64,000 nucleotides of DNA, from assembly GCF_000799735.1 (NCBI RefSeq), contig NZ_JUHH01000001.1, positions 2,232,001-2,296,000 on the forward strand, written 5' to 3'. A model generated the notes under the pieces. That model was given only the letters and a program-made list of their open reading frames with translations. It did not search any database and was not told the origin of the DNA. Shown piece by piece: positions 18,671-26,713 of the stretch. Both the position numbers and the translations under genes were made by a program. The number at the start of each line of letters is the position of its first letter. Position 1 is the first letter of the stretch. This DNA comes from Methylotenera sp. G11. GTDB lineage: Bacteria > Pseudomonadota > Gammaproteobacteria > Burkholderiales > Methylophilaceae.

Positions 18671-19372
18671 TTGAATCATCCAGTGAAACTCCTAGCCTTC
18701 GACACCTCTACCGAATACTTATCCCTGGCACTCATGCAGGAGGATGGGCTGTCTACGTTTGACGTATTGGCCGGCCAAAGCCATTCACAGCTGATATTGC
18801 CGCAGATTCAGGTTTTACTGGATGGTGCCGGCCTACGGCTGGCAGACCTGCATGGCATCGCTTTCGGTGCCGGGCCCGGATCTTTCACCGGTGTGCGTAT
18901 TGCGGCGGGAGTTGCGCAAGGTCTGGCTTTTGGCGCCGGGTTGCCGGTAGCAGGCGTTTGTACCTTGCAGGCACTCGCCGAGGCGAGCGGTGCCGATAAA
19001 GTGATTGCCTGCCTGGATGCGCGCATGGGTGAGGTTTACCATGCGGCTTATGTCAGGGCGTCCGGCACCTGGCAAACCGTGATGGAACCGGGTCTGTATA
19101 AACCGGATGCAGTGCCTGCCATCGAAGGCGAGGGCTGGACCGGTGCCGGCAGCGGCTGGAAAGCTTACGGGGCATTGCTGGGCCAGGCATATCAAAGCCA
19201 GTTGCGGGAAACGATGCCTGAATTATTGCCGGGTGCCGGCGCGATATTGCATCTGGCCCAGCCCAGGTTTGCGAGCGGGCAGGCCCTGCCGGCCGCCGAG
19301 GCCATGCCGATCTACATACGAAACCGGGTGGCGCTTAAAACAGCCGAGCGTGAGCAGGGCTTGCGTTTATGA
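18671..19372 (+). CDS. tsaB: tRNA threonylcarbamoyladenosine modification protein TsaB
   Basis: Partner of TsaD in t6A37 tRNA modification. The 233-residue product opens LLAFDTSTEYLSLAL, has SHSQLILPQIQVLL and the GIAFGAGPGSFTGVRIAAG motif, all standard for TsaB of the ASKHA fold. The start is either TTG at 18671 or GTG at 18683; no ATG is available before the conserved LLAFDTST. The stop overlaps the rimI ATG (ATGA), and rimI in turn overlaps the next gene, forming a tight operon with arfB. Confidence 0.94.
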   Translation: MNHPVKLLAFDTSTEYLSLALMQEDGLSTFDVLAGQSHSQLILPQIQVLLDGAGLRLADLHGIAFGAGPGSFTGVRIAAGVAQGLAFGAGLPVAGVCTLQALAEASGADKVIACLDARMGEVYHAAYVRASGTWQTVMEPGLYKPDAVPAIEGEGWTGAGSGWKAYGALLGQAYQSQLRETMPELLPGAGAILHLAQPRFASGQALPAAEAMPIYIRNRVALKTAEREQGLRL

Positions 19373-19827
19373 ATGCGTTGCATCCTGCTTACCAGTTCCG
19401 ACCGATGATTGAGTCCGATATTGACGCCATCATGCAAATCGAGCCTTATATCTACTCCCACCCGTGGTCACGCGGAAATTTCAGCGATTCGCTGGTTTCC
19501 GGCTATTCGGCGTGGGTGTTGCTGGATGGCGCACAGATCATAGGCTATTCGCTGATGATGATGGTGCTGGATGAAGCCCACCTGCTCAACCTGAGCATTG
19601 CCAAAGCCTATCAGAAGCAGGGGCTTGGCCGGTTGCTGCTGGAACATATGATCGCCATCGCAAAAAGACAGAATGCGGCCAATATGTTCCTGGAAGTGCG
19701 GCCCAGCAATATCTCTGCAATCGCGCTTTATGAAAATATGGGCTTTAACGAAATGGCGATACGCCGCGGCTATTATCCGGCGCACAATGGCCGCGAGGAT
19801 GCAGTACTGATGGGGTTGGCATTATGA
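19369..19827 (+). CDS. rimI: Ribosomal protein S18 alanine N-acetyltransferase RimI
   Basis: GNAT enzyme that acetylates the N-terminal Ala of ribosomal protein S18. The 152-residue product contains HPWSRGNFSDSL, the acetyl-CoA-binding motif KAYQKQGLGRLLLEHM (Q/RxxGxG/A), FLEVRPSNISAIALYENMGFNE and the RRGYYPAHNGREDA tail, all typical of RimI. Overlaps tsaB and the HolD candidate by four bases on each side. Confidence 0.95.
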   Translation: MNALHPAYQFRPMIESDIDAIMQIEPYIYSHPWSRGNFSDSLVSGYSAWVLLDGAQIIGYSLMMMVLDEAHLLNLSIAKAYQKQGLGRLLLEHMIAIAKRQNAANMFLEVRPSNISAIALYENMGFNEMAIRRGYYPAHNGREDAVLMGLAL

Positions 19828-20621
19828 GCCTCGCAAACCAGCTCAGCCGCGAAGACATGCTGCGGGAACTGGAACTGCTGCCGGTCTGGCAGTTGCGGCA
19901 GCCGCTGCCTGCACAGCTAAAGACAGCCGTGTCATCTGCCGATGCAGGCCAGCCCGAAGTCAGCAAGCACGAGCCAACCCAGCCTGATGTGGCAGCAACA
20001 GAATCAGCGGTTGCCGAGTTGCCGGTCATTGAAACTCAGTCTGCCGCCTATGCTGCGCTTGAACTAGCGGAGCCGCTGCCAGTCGAAGTGGAGCCGCCAA
20101 AACCTGCGCCGGTTTTTGCAACGGTGTTGCAGCCGTCGGCAATCGAGGCCGCCGCGAGTTTCGATGCACTTGTGCCCGAACCCGCGCAGGAGGCGGTGCC
20201 TGAACAAGTGCAGGCGCTGCCGCTACGTCTGCTGTTGAGTGAAGCCAATGTCTATGCGTTCTTGATAGCGCCATATGCGGCGGAGCTTGATGCCGAACCG
20301 GTTGAAACCCTGTTGAGGAATATGATGCGTGCCATGCAGCTTGATAGCCGTGTGGATATCACCGATAGTGTAGATAAACTACTTGCGGCGTATGTTCCCA
20401 AAGTGATTATCAGCTTTGGAGCAGAACCGGCTAACCAGCTGTTCGGAACAATGCGGCGCATCGAAGACTGGCGTACGGCGCAGCAGCAGATGCCGCTGGC
20501 TTATGAGGGTGTGCCCTTGCTGGTGACACATCATCCCGCACATTTGCTTGAACACAGTGCGGATAAAGCAGATGCCTGGCGTGACCTGTGTTCTGCCATG
20601 AAGCTGATACAGCGCTTGTAA
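19824..20621 (+). CDS. holD: Candidate DNA polymerase III psi subunit (HolD-like, degenerate UDG fold)
   Basis: The 265-residue product has three parts. Residues 9-28 (REDMLRELELLPVWQLRQPL) resemble the N-terminal peptide of E. coli HolD, RDWQLQQLGITQWSLRRP, which docks on the clamp loader. Residues ~30-130 are an Ala/Pro/Glu-rich linker. Residues ~130-265 look like a uracil-DNA-glycosylase-like fold ending VTHHPAHLLEHSADKADAWRDLC, comparable to family-4 UDG (VTYHPxYLL), but the Fe-S cysteines and the GxGEAPG catalytic motif are absent. HolD is structurally related to the MUG/UDG fold, and rimI neighbours holD in enterobacteria. Alternative: a non-catalytic UDG-like protein of other function. 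Confidence 0.6.
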   Translation: MSLANQLSREDMLRELELLPVWQLRQPLPAQLKTAVSSADAGQPEVSKHEPTQPDVAATESAVAELPVIETQSAAYAALELAEPLPVEVEPPKPAPVFATVLQPSAIEAAASFDALVPEPAQEAVPEQVQALPLRLLLSEANVYAFLIAPYAAELDAEPVETLLRNMMRAMQLDSRVDITDSVDKLLAAYVPKVIISFGAEPANQLFGTMRRIEDWRTAQQQMPLAYEGVPLLVTHHPAHLLEHSADKADAWRDLCSAMKLIQRL

Positions 20622-20677
20622 TTGAGTCGGCTAACGCAATATAGTCTATATTGTTATTGGATTTTAAAGGAGCAACC

Positions 20678-21277
20678 ATGAAAAACCTGATGTTAAGAAT
20701 TTCAGCTTTATTGCTGGTGTTGAGCTTGACCGGCTGCGGTTATAACGCTTTCCAGACCCTGGACGAAGAAGCCAAAGCGAGCTGGTCTGAGGTGCTTAAC
20801 CAGTACCAGCGTCGTGCCGACCTGGTGCCTAACCTGGTTAACGTCGTGAAGGGTTATGCCTCGCATGAAGAAAAAGTGCTGACGGAAGTTGCCGATGCGC
20901 GTGCAAAAGTGGGCAGCATGCAAGTCACGCCGGAACTGATTAACGACCCGGAAGCCTTTGCAAAATTCCAGGCAGCCCAGGGGCAGTTGACTTCGGCTCT
21001 GTCACGCTTGCTTGTGGTTTCCGAGAACTATCCTAATTTGAAAGCGGATCAGGGTTTCAGGGACTTGCAGGCGCAGCTGGAAGGTACCGAGAACCGCATT
21101 ACCGTTGCGCGCAACCGTTATATTGAAACCATTAAGAACTACAATGTCGCCGTGCGTTCTTTCCCGCAGAACCTGACTGCGATGATGTTCGGTTACAAAA
21201 CCAAGGCGTCATTCACGGTAGAGAATGAGAAAGCCATTTCAGTCGCGCCGACTGTGAGTTTTGAAGATAAGAAATAA
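20678..21277 (+). CDS. lemA: LemA family lipoprotein
   Basis: Membrane-anchored helical protein of unknown biochemical role. A lipobox LTGC sits at residues about 16-19; the mature part begins YNAFQTLDEEAKASWSEVLNQYQRRADLVPNLV, which is the LemA signature, followed by long helices. AAGGAG lies 7 bases upstream of the ATG. It heads a three-gene set with two TPM-domain proteins, a common bacterial association. Confidence 0.95.
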   Translation: MKNLMLRISALLLVLSLTGCGYNAFQTLDEEAKASWSEVLNQYQRRADLVPNLVNVVKGYASHEEKVLTEVADARAKVGSMQVTPELINDPEAFAKFQAAQGQLTSALSRLLVVSENYPNLKADQGFRDLQAQLEGTENRITVARNRYIETIKNYNVAVRSFPQNLTAMMFGYKTKASFTVENEKAISVAPTVSFEDKK

Positions 21278-21322
21278 GGGCATCAAGATTACGGCAGAAT
21301 CCAGTCTATCTTGTCTTTTCGC

Positions 21323-22171
21323 ATGTCTTCCGTCCTGAAAACCTGCCTGTTCACATTCTGCTGGGTGCTGTTACTGGCATCCGGCAGCTTGCGCGCAGAG
21401 CTTGTAGCGGTGCCTGCATTGCAGCATCGCGTCACGGACCTCACCCAGACTTTAAGTGCCGGGCAGCAAAGCCAGCTTGAAGCAAAGCTGGCTGCTTTTG
21501 AGCAGCAGAAGGGCAGCCAGGTTGCCGTGCTGATCGTGCCAACCACGCAGCCGGAAGCGATAGAGCAATACAGTATCCGCGTAGTGGATAGCTGGAAGCT
21601 GGGCCGCGAAAAACAGGATGATGGCGTACTGGTGCTGGTGGCAAAAGATGACCGCAAAATGCGCATCGAGGTCGGTTACGGGCTGGAAGGCGCGATTCCG
21701 GATCTGATCGCCAAGCGCATTGTCACTGAAATCATGGTGCCCAGCTTCAGGCAGGGTGATTTTTACGGCGGCATTGACCATGCCGTTGAGCAGATCATCA
21801 GATTAATATCAGGTGAGCAGCTGCCTGCGCCGGCACAATCGGCGCCTGATGGCGACCGCTTCATGAGCATGCTGTATGTGGTATTCATCGCCGCTTTTGT
21901 CGTGGGCGGGATTTTACGTGCAATTTTCGGCGGCTTTGTAGGCGGCGTGCTCAATGGCGGCATCATTGGCATGTTGATATGGATTTTTGGCGGCGGTTTG
22001 CTGGTTGCCATAGTGCTGGCGATCATCGCCTTTTTCCTGACCTTAGCCGGTGTGGCTGGCTTAGGCCACATGGGCGGCATGGGCGGTGGTGGTTATAGTG
22101 GCGGCTCCGGCGGCTGGAGCGGGGGCGGCGGCGGTGGTTTTGGCGGCGGCGGTGCCTCGGGGAGCTGGTAA
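21323..22171 (+). CDS. TPM domain (YgcG-type) membrane protein with Gly-rich tail
   Basis: Signal peptide (residues ~1-25), a periplasmic TPM/repair-of-PSII domain (VTDLTQTLSAGQQSQLEAKL through GLEGAIPDLIAKRI), then two or three membrane segments (MLYVVFIAAFVVGGILRAIF and GGLLVAIVLAIIAFFLTL) and an extreme Gly/Ser-rich C-terminus ending GASGSW. This is the usual YgcG layout. ATG at 21323 is chosen; TTG at 21311 is possible. Works presumably with LemA and the next gene in envelope maintenance, which is inferred from conserved clustering. Confidence 0.9.
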   Translation: MSSVLKTCLFTFCWVLLLASGSLRAELVAVPALQHRVTDLTQTLSAGQQSQLEAKLAAFEQQKGSQVAVLIVPTTQPEAIEQYSIRVVDSWKLGREKQDDGVLVLVAKDDRKMRIEVGYGLEGAIPDLIAKRIVTEIMVPSFRQGDFYGGIDHAVEQIIRLISGEQLPAPAQSAPDGDRFMSMLYVVFIAAFVVGGILRAIFGGFVGGVLNGGIIGMLIWIFGGGLLVAIVLAIIAFFLTLAGVAGLGHMGGMGGGGYSGGSGGWSGGGGGGFGGGGASGSW

Positions 22172-22677
22172 TGGTCATGAATCTTTTCAAACGCGTATGC
22201 CGGCATCTTTTTATTTCTCCGCTGGCATTAAAGAAACGTTTTCCTAAATCGGTAATGCGGCGCATCGAGCAGGCGATTGCCGATAGCGAGCAGACGCATC
22301 TCGGTGAGATCAGGTTTGCGGTTGAACTCAACCTGCCGCTGCTGGACATCCTGGGCAGGAAATCCGGGCAGCAGCGGGCGGTTGAAGTATTCTCCCAGTT
22401 GCGGGTATGGGACACTGAGCAGAATAACGGGGTGCTGATCTACCTGCTGCTGGCAGACCATGATTTTGAAATACTGGCAGACCGCGGTATTCATCAGCAG
22501 ATAGGCACACATGGCTGGACACGCATCAGCCATGAAATGGAGGTGCTGTTCAGGCAGGGGAAATTTGAGGCGGGTGTGTTATATGGCATTGCGCAGATCA
22601 GCAATCTTCTGGCACAGCAGTATCCGCCAGGTACGCATAACGATAATGAGTTACCCAATGCGCCGGTTATTCTTTAA
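22171..22677 (+). CDS. TPM domain protein
   Basis: 168 residues; begins on the last base of the previous stop codon (TAATG), so the genes are coupled. The TPM-like core reads IEQAIADSEQTHLGEIRFAVE, VWDTEQNNGVLIYLLLADHDFEILADRGI and a terminal helix with FRQGKFEAGVLYGI. There is no signal peptide or membrane span, so it probably sits on the cytoplasmic side of the membrane or is soluble. Its final stop base is also the first base of the inverted-repeat element at 22677. Confidence 0.88.
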   Translation: MVMNLFKRVCRHLFISPLALKKRFPKSVMRRIEQAIADSEQTHLGEIRFAVELNLPLLDILGRKSGQQRAVEVFSQLRVWDTEQNNGVLIYLLLADHDFEILADRGIHQQIGTHGWTRISHEMEVLFRQGKFEAGVLYGIAQISNLLAQQYPPGTHNDNELPNAPVIL

Positions 22678-22887
22678 GGAAACACGGAATAAGTACCTGC
22701 GCGAGCAAATTACTTCGTTGCGCGGTACTCGCAACCTCGCTGTATACCGCATACTATGGCTTCGGCCGCTAAGCTTAACATCGCTTCGCGAGTTAGCCTA
22801 CGCCGAAACACTGCGTTGGTTTTCTCGGTTCCTGCGTTCCGTGCGCCTCGTACTTTATCTCGCTCGGCGACTTATTCCGTGTTTCCT
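22677..22887. repeat. MITE-like intergenic element with perfect 17-bp inverted ends (copy 2)
   Basis: A 211-base element starting at the stop codon of the TPM gene. The ends, AGGAAACACGGAATAAG at 22677-22693 and its exact complement at 22871-22887, form a perfect 17-base inverted repeat. The interior shares ordered blocks with copy 1: ACTTCGTTGCG, CAACCTCGCTGTAT, CGCATACTATGGC and CTGCGTTCCGTG. The open frame of the next gene runs through the whole element. Confidence 0.75.
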
Positions 22888-23500
22888 AAATTCACTGTCT
22901 TGCGGATTCTTGATTTTTTCACTGCATGCCCATGCAGCGTTAAGCGACATTACGCGCATTTATCAGCAAGTGCCGGCATTGGGCAGTTTCGATGTATGCA
23001 CCGGCGGTGGTTGTGCGGAAATGCAGCAGGTGTCGCTGACAGAGGACGAGTGGTACAGTATCAGCAGTGTGTTCCTGAATGCAGGGAATGTATCCGATGC
23101 CGCGCAGGAGCGCAGTCTGATCGCAGTGGCAATAGGGGTGTTCGAGGGGATCGTCGGCAGCAAGACAAGTACCGCTACCGATCTTGCCGGCACGTTTGGT
23201 AATTCGGAATACCCCGGCCAGCTGGACTGTAATGATGAGGCGATCAACAGCACCACCTATATGCGGCTAATGCGCCAGAATGGCCTGCTCAAGTTTCATG
23301 AGGTTGAAGATATGCGTACACGCAATTTCTTTTTCTCCGGCTGGCCGCATTCAACCGCCGTGATCAAGGAATCGGCAACGGGGGAACGCTATGCGGTAGA
23401 TAGCTGGTTTTATGACAATGGTTTCCCGGCCACCATCGTGCCTTTTAATGTCTGGAAATCAGGCTATATCCCGGAAGACAGCCCGGTGCTGTCCAAGTAA
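22841..23500 (+). CDS. Secreted transglutaminase/papain-like fold protein, unknown function
   Basis: No named family, but a conserved secreted type. Using the GTG at 22841 the product is 219 residues with an N-terminal signal (basic MRLVLYLARR, hydrophobic stretch ending FSLHAHA). A plausible Cys-His-Asp triad is Cys130 (GQLDCNDEA), His170 (GWPHSTAVI) and Asp187 (YAVDSWF), the order seen in transglutaminase-like hydrolases. The start is unusual: GTG 22841 and the basic N-region lie inside the repeat element. ATGs at 22646 and 22658 would translate the entire element in frame. No clear Shine-Dalgarno precedes any of them. Confidence 0.72.
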   Translation: MRLVLYLARRLIPCFLNSLSCGFLIFSLHAHAALSDITRIYQQVPALGSFDVCTGGGCAEMQQVSLTEDEWYSISSVFLNAGNVSDAAQERSLIAVAIGVFEGIVGSKTSTATDLAGTFGNSEYPGQLDCNDEAINSTTYMRLMRQNGLLKFHEVEDMRTRNFFFSGWPHSTAVIKESATGERYAVDSWFYDNGFPATIVPFNVWKSGYIPEDSPVLSK

Positions 23501-23529
23501 CCTGCGCTGGCAGCTAACGGTACTCGTGC

Positions 23530-23922
23530 ATGAGCCGGCTTAAACTTCATCATTCGCCTTATATCAGGCATGTATTTGTTGCCTTGGGTTTTGTCGCGCT
23601 ATTGCTCGGCGTGATCGGCATTTTTCTTCCCGTAATGCCTACGACGCCGTTTATCCTGCTGGCGGCCGCGCTCTTTGCTCGCGGCTCGGAACGTTTCCAT
23701 AGCTGGTTATTGGCACATCACCTGGCCGGACCATTGATTACAGACTGGTACGAGCATCGCAGCCTGCGCCCCGCTATCAAACGCTGGGCATACCTGCTGA
23801 CCGTCATCTCGTTCAGCAGTTCCATATTGATCGTTGACCCGATTGCGTTAAAACTGTTATTACTCGCATTCGCTGCGGTATTGATTTATTGCCTGTGGCG
23901 AATGCCGGTGCGTAAAGTTTAG
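23530..23922 (+). CDS. YbaN-like DUF454 inner-membrane protein
   Basis: 130 residues with the DUF454 pattern: GFVALLLGVIGIFLPVMPTTPF (first membrane segment), LLAAALFARGSERFHSWLL, a conserved P-x-I-x-DW (GPLITDWYEHRSLRP) and two further hydrophobic segments ending CLWRMP. Inner-membrane localisation is predicted; function is unknown. 29 bases after the previous gene. Confidence 0.88.
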   Translation: MSRLKLHHSPYIRHVFVALGFVALLLGVIGIFLPVMPTTPFILLAAALFARGSERFHSWLLAHHLAGPLITDWYEHRSLRPAIKRWAYLLTVISFSSSILIVDPIALKLLLLAFAAVLIYCLWRMPVRKV

Positions 23923-23968
23923 GCGTTTATTTTTTTGATTTTTACATCTTAAATATTCAGGATATGTC

Positions 23969-24664
23969 ATGACTGCAACTTATCAAGTACTCATTACCGG
24001 TGCCAACCGTGGTATCGGGCTCGAATTCACCAGGCAGTATGCAAGGGATGGCTGGAACGTCATTGCCTGCTGCCGAGACTTGGCACAGGCCAAGGATCTG
24101 CAGCAGCTGGCGCAGGCATATCCGAACATTAAAACCTATGCGCTGGATGTCGCGGATTTTGATGCAATCGAGGCATTGGCGGCAGCCTTGAAAGATGTGA
24201 AGATCGACATACTGATCAATAACGCGGGAGTCTACCCGCACTCAGACCTGCAAGCGGCCGATGCCGGCGATTGGCTGCATGCCTTCAAGGTGAACAGCAT
24301 GGCGCCATTGAAAGTGGCTACCGCTTTTATGCCGAATATAGCCGCTAGCCAGCTCAGGAAGCTGGTGACGCTGTCTAGCAAGATGGGCAGCCTGGATGAC
24401 AATACCAGCGGTGGCAGTTATATCTACCGCAGCAGTAAAACCGCAGCCAATATGGTGATGAAAAGCCTGTCCATTGATTTGCAGCCGTATGGCATTGCTG
24501 TCGCAGTCCTGCACCCGGGCTGGGTGCAGACCGAGATGGGCGGTCCCGGTGCGCTTATCGATGCACAGACCAGTGTTTCAGGTCTGCGGCAGGTGATTGC
24601 CAATCTGGATTTGGCCAATAGCGGGCAATTCATTGCTTATGACGGCAAGGCCATCAACTGGTAA
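23969..24664 (+). CDS. Short-chain dehydrogenase/reductase (C-factor-like)
   Basis: Rossmann-fold NAD(P) oxidoreductase, 231 residues. Visible motifs: ITGANRGIGLEF (TGxxxGIG, residues ~9-17), ALDVADFDAI, NNAGVYP, the catalytic Ser in VTLSSKMGS and YxxxK in SYIYRSSKTAANM, then HPGWVQTEMGG. The HPGWVxTxMGG ending is typical of the CsgA/C-factor and sniffer-like SDR branch. Substrate unknown. Followed by a terminator. Confidence 0.9.
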   Translation: MTATYQVLITGANRGIGLEFTRQYARDGWNVIACCRDLAQAKDLQQLAQAYPNIKTYALDVADFDAIEALAAALKDVKIDILINNAGVYPHSDLQAADAGDWLHAFKVNSMAPLKVATAFMPNIAASQLRKLVTLSSKMGSLDDNTSGGSYIYRSSKTAANMVMKSLSIDLQPYGIAVAVLHPGWVQTEMGGPGALIDAQTSVSGLRQVIANLDLANSGQFIAYDGKAINW

Positions 24665-24721
24665 ACATTGAATGCCTGGCTCTGGCACGGCCGCAATGAA
24701 CCAACAAAATTATGAATACTC

Positions 24722-24749
24722 AAAAAAGAGCCTGCCAGGCTCTTTTTTT
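24722..24749 (+). terminator. Rho-independent terminator after the SDR gene
   Basis: AAAAAGAGCCTG and CAGGCTCTTTTTTT form a compact hairpin with a T tract, 58 bases after the SDR stop; the A-rich left arm would allow function in both directions. Confidence 0.88.
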
Positions 24750-24880
24750 ATTCAGGCACGGTAATTTGATAAATAAAATTTATCGTTTTGTTTTTAACAT
24801 TAAATTATACATATTAAAAGTAGGGGGTTATGATGTCTCCATCGTCATTGATTTCATGTGATGAATGAATAAGGAGGTAC

Positions 24881-24982
24881 ATGATGTACAGGCAAAGTTT
24901 TCAAACCATGGTTGAGGATGTACTGAATTTATCTGTATATGTGTTCGATGAAATGCTGGCAAGTTATGCGTTTGCCCATTGA
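24881..24982 (+). CDS. 33-residue small ORF upstream of catalase
   Basis: A short frame beginning MMYRQSF and ending SYAFAH. It has an unusually strong Shine-Dalgarno, AAGGAGG at 24871-24877, at ideal spacing, and lies 48 bases before the catalase ATG. The peptide is acidic and amphipathic with no signal. No family is recognised. It could be a real small protein or a leader peptide that couples translation to the catalase gene. Real coding status is supported only by the ribosome-binding site and position. Confidence 0.5.
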   Translation: MMYRQSFQTMVEDVLNLSVYVFDEMLASYAFAH

Positions 24983-25030
24983 TCTGTGCGTTGATATGGG
25001 CATTGTTTAATTAATATTGAGGAGAATAGT

Positions 25031-26533
25031 ATGACCAGTAAGATTTTAACTACATCAGCAGGGGCGCCGGTAGCCGATGACAATAACAGTATTTCAGCAG
25101 GTGCGCGCGGTCCTTTGACTTTCGACAACCACTATATGTTCGAGAAGCTTGCACACTTTAACCGCGAGCGTATTCCGGAGCGTGTCGTGCATGCGCGCGG
25201 CACAGGAGCTTACGGCACATTTACCGTCACCAGGAGCCTTAAGGATTTTACGATTGCAGATTTCCTGCAGAATGCAGGCCAGCAGACCGAAGTGTTCGTG
25301 CGGTTCTCGACCGTAGGCGGCGGCCAGGACTCCAGCGATTATGCACGTGACCCGCGCGGTTTTGCAGTGAAGTTCTATACTAAAGAAGGCAACTGGGATA
25401 TGGTCGGCAATAATACGCCGGTATTTTTCCTGAATGACCCGATTAAATTCCCGGATTTTATCCACTCACAGAAAAAAGACCCGCGTACCAACCTGCCCAA
25501 CCCAGCCAATGCATTTGAGTTCTGGGCGAATCATCCGCAGTCCCTGCACCAGATGACGATCCTGATGTCTGACCGGGGGATTCCGTTGTCGTACCGTCAT
25601 GTGCATGGGTTCAGTTCGCATACCTTGAGCCTTTATAACGCCAAAGGGGAGCGCTTCTGGGTGAAATGGCACTTTAAGACCAATCAGGGCATTAAAACCC
25701 TGACCAATGCAGAAGCAGCGCAGATGCCGGCGCATGGTGCGCAGCAGGACCTGGTGAATGCGATTGACCGCGGTGATTTCCCGTCCTGGCGCGTTGAAGT
25801 GCAGATCATGACGGAAGCCGAGGCCCGTACATACCGTATCAACCCATTCGACTTGACCAAGATCTGGCCGCATAAGGATTTTCCATTGATCGAGATCGGC
25901 AGGCTTGAATTGAACCGTAACGTGAATAACTATTTTGCCGAGACCGAGCAGGTATCTTTTGCGCCAAGTAATTTCGTGCCGGGTATCAATGCATCGCCGG
26001 ATAAAATGCTGCAAGGCCGTTTGCTGGCTTACCAGGATGCCGCACGCTATAGAATCGGTGCGAATGTAAACCAGATTCCGGTCAATGCACCGCGTTGTCC
26101 GGTCAACCATTATCAGCGTGATGGTGCGTTTGCCGGGATGGGTTGCCCGGTCGGGCATGGCGCAACTGCAGGTGCAGGTGCAACTGCCTACCCGAATGCG
26201 GCTGCGGCAGTCGATGCCCTGAATTTTTATCCGAATGACAGAACCGCAAACGGTGCGCCGGCGCCGGTAGCGGCAGTTGCGCCGCCGCCGATGCCGGCAC
26301 TGGAGAATGCATGGATCGGTTACCATGACCAGAGTGAGGAGGATTACTATACGCAGGCAGGTGACTTATTCCGCATCATGAATCATGAGCAAAAAGCGCA
26401 ACTGTTCAATAACATTGCGGGTGGATTGAGCCAGGCCAATACCGATATCCAGCAACGTATGCTGGCGCAGTTCGCCAAGGCAGATCCGTCTTATGCGGAG
26501 GGTGTGAAACAAGCCATTGCTGCGCTAGTTTAA
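25031..26533 (+). CDS. katA: Monofunctional haem catalase
   Basis: Degrades hydrogen peroxide, relevant for a methylotroph whose oxidative metabolism makes peroxide. 500 residues, small-subunit type. Distal His in RVVHARGTGAYG (about residue 59), distal Asn in MVGNNTPVFF (about 130), and the proximal haem-ligand Tyr in GRLLAYQDAARYRIG (about 339). GGAG precedes the ATG by 6 bases. The segment after RCPVNHYQRDG is altered relative to typical KatA: it has a second Cys-Pro-Val (GCPVGHG) followed by an Ala/Gly/Pro-rich linker of about 60 residues before the conserved C-terminal helices. Confidence 0.96.
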   Translation: MTSKILTTSAGAPVADDNNSISAGARGPLTFDNHYMFEKLAHFNRERIPERVVHARGTGAYGTFTVTRSLKDFTIADFLQNAGQQTEVFVRFSTVGGGQDSSDYARDPRGFAVKFYTKEGNWDMVGNNTPVFFLNDPIKFPDFIHSQKKDPRTNLPNPANAFEFWANHPQSLHQMTILMSDRGIPLSYRHVHGFSSHTLSLYNAKGERFWVKWHFKTNQGIKTLTNAEAAQMPAHGAQQDLVNAIDRGDFPSWRVEVQIMTEAEARTYRINPFDLTKIWPHKDFPLIEIGRLELNRNVNNYFAETEQVSFAPSNFVPGINASPDKMLQGRLLAYQDAARYRIGANVNQIPVNAPRCPVNHYQRDGAFAGMGCPVGHGATAGAGATAYPNAAAAVDALNFYPNDRTANGAPAPVAAVAPPPMPALENAWIGYHDQSEEDYYTQAGDLFRIMNHEQKAQLFNNIAGGLSQANTDIQQRMLAQFAKADPSYAEGVKQAIAALV

Positions 26534-26554
26534 AACGCAGAGCGAATGGCAGAG

Positions 26555-26583
26555 AAAAGGCTACCTTGGGGTAGCCTTTTTTT
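26555..26583 (+). terminator. Rho-independent terminator of katA
   Basis: AAAAGGCTACC and GGTAGCCTTTTTTT form a strong hairpin with a T tract, 22 bases after the katA stop. Confidence 0.9.
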
Positions 26584-26713
26584 ATGCTTAGGTAACACAA
26601 GCGGAATTTTGGCTTGCGGCTTTGTTTGAACATCTATAAAGTGGCCGCGATATTAATAAACTATTATTTTTAAAAGGGTTATACACCCTCAATGATGGCC
26701 CTGGTGATTACAC

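Noticed and set aside
22756-23202. 148-codon frame starting inside the repeat element
   Set aside because: Overlaps the transglutaminase-like gene in another frame; the latter has a signal peptide and a plausible catalytic triad.
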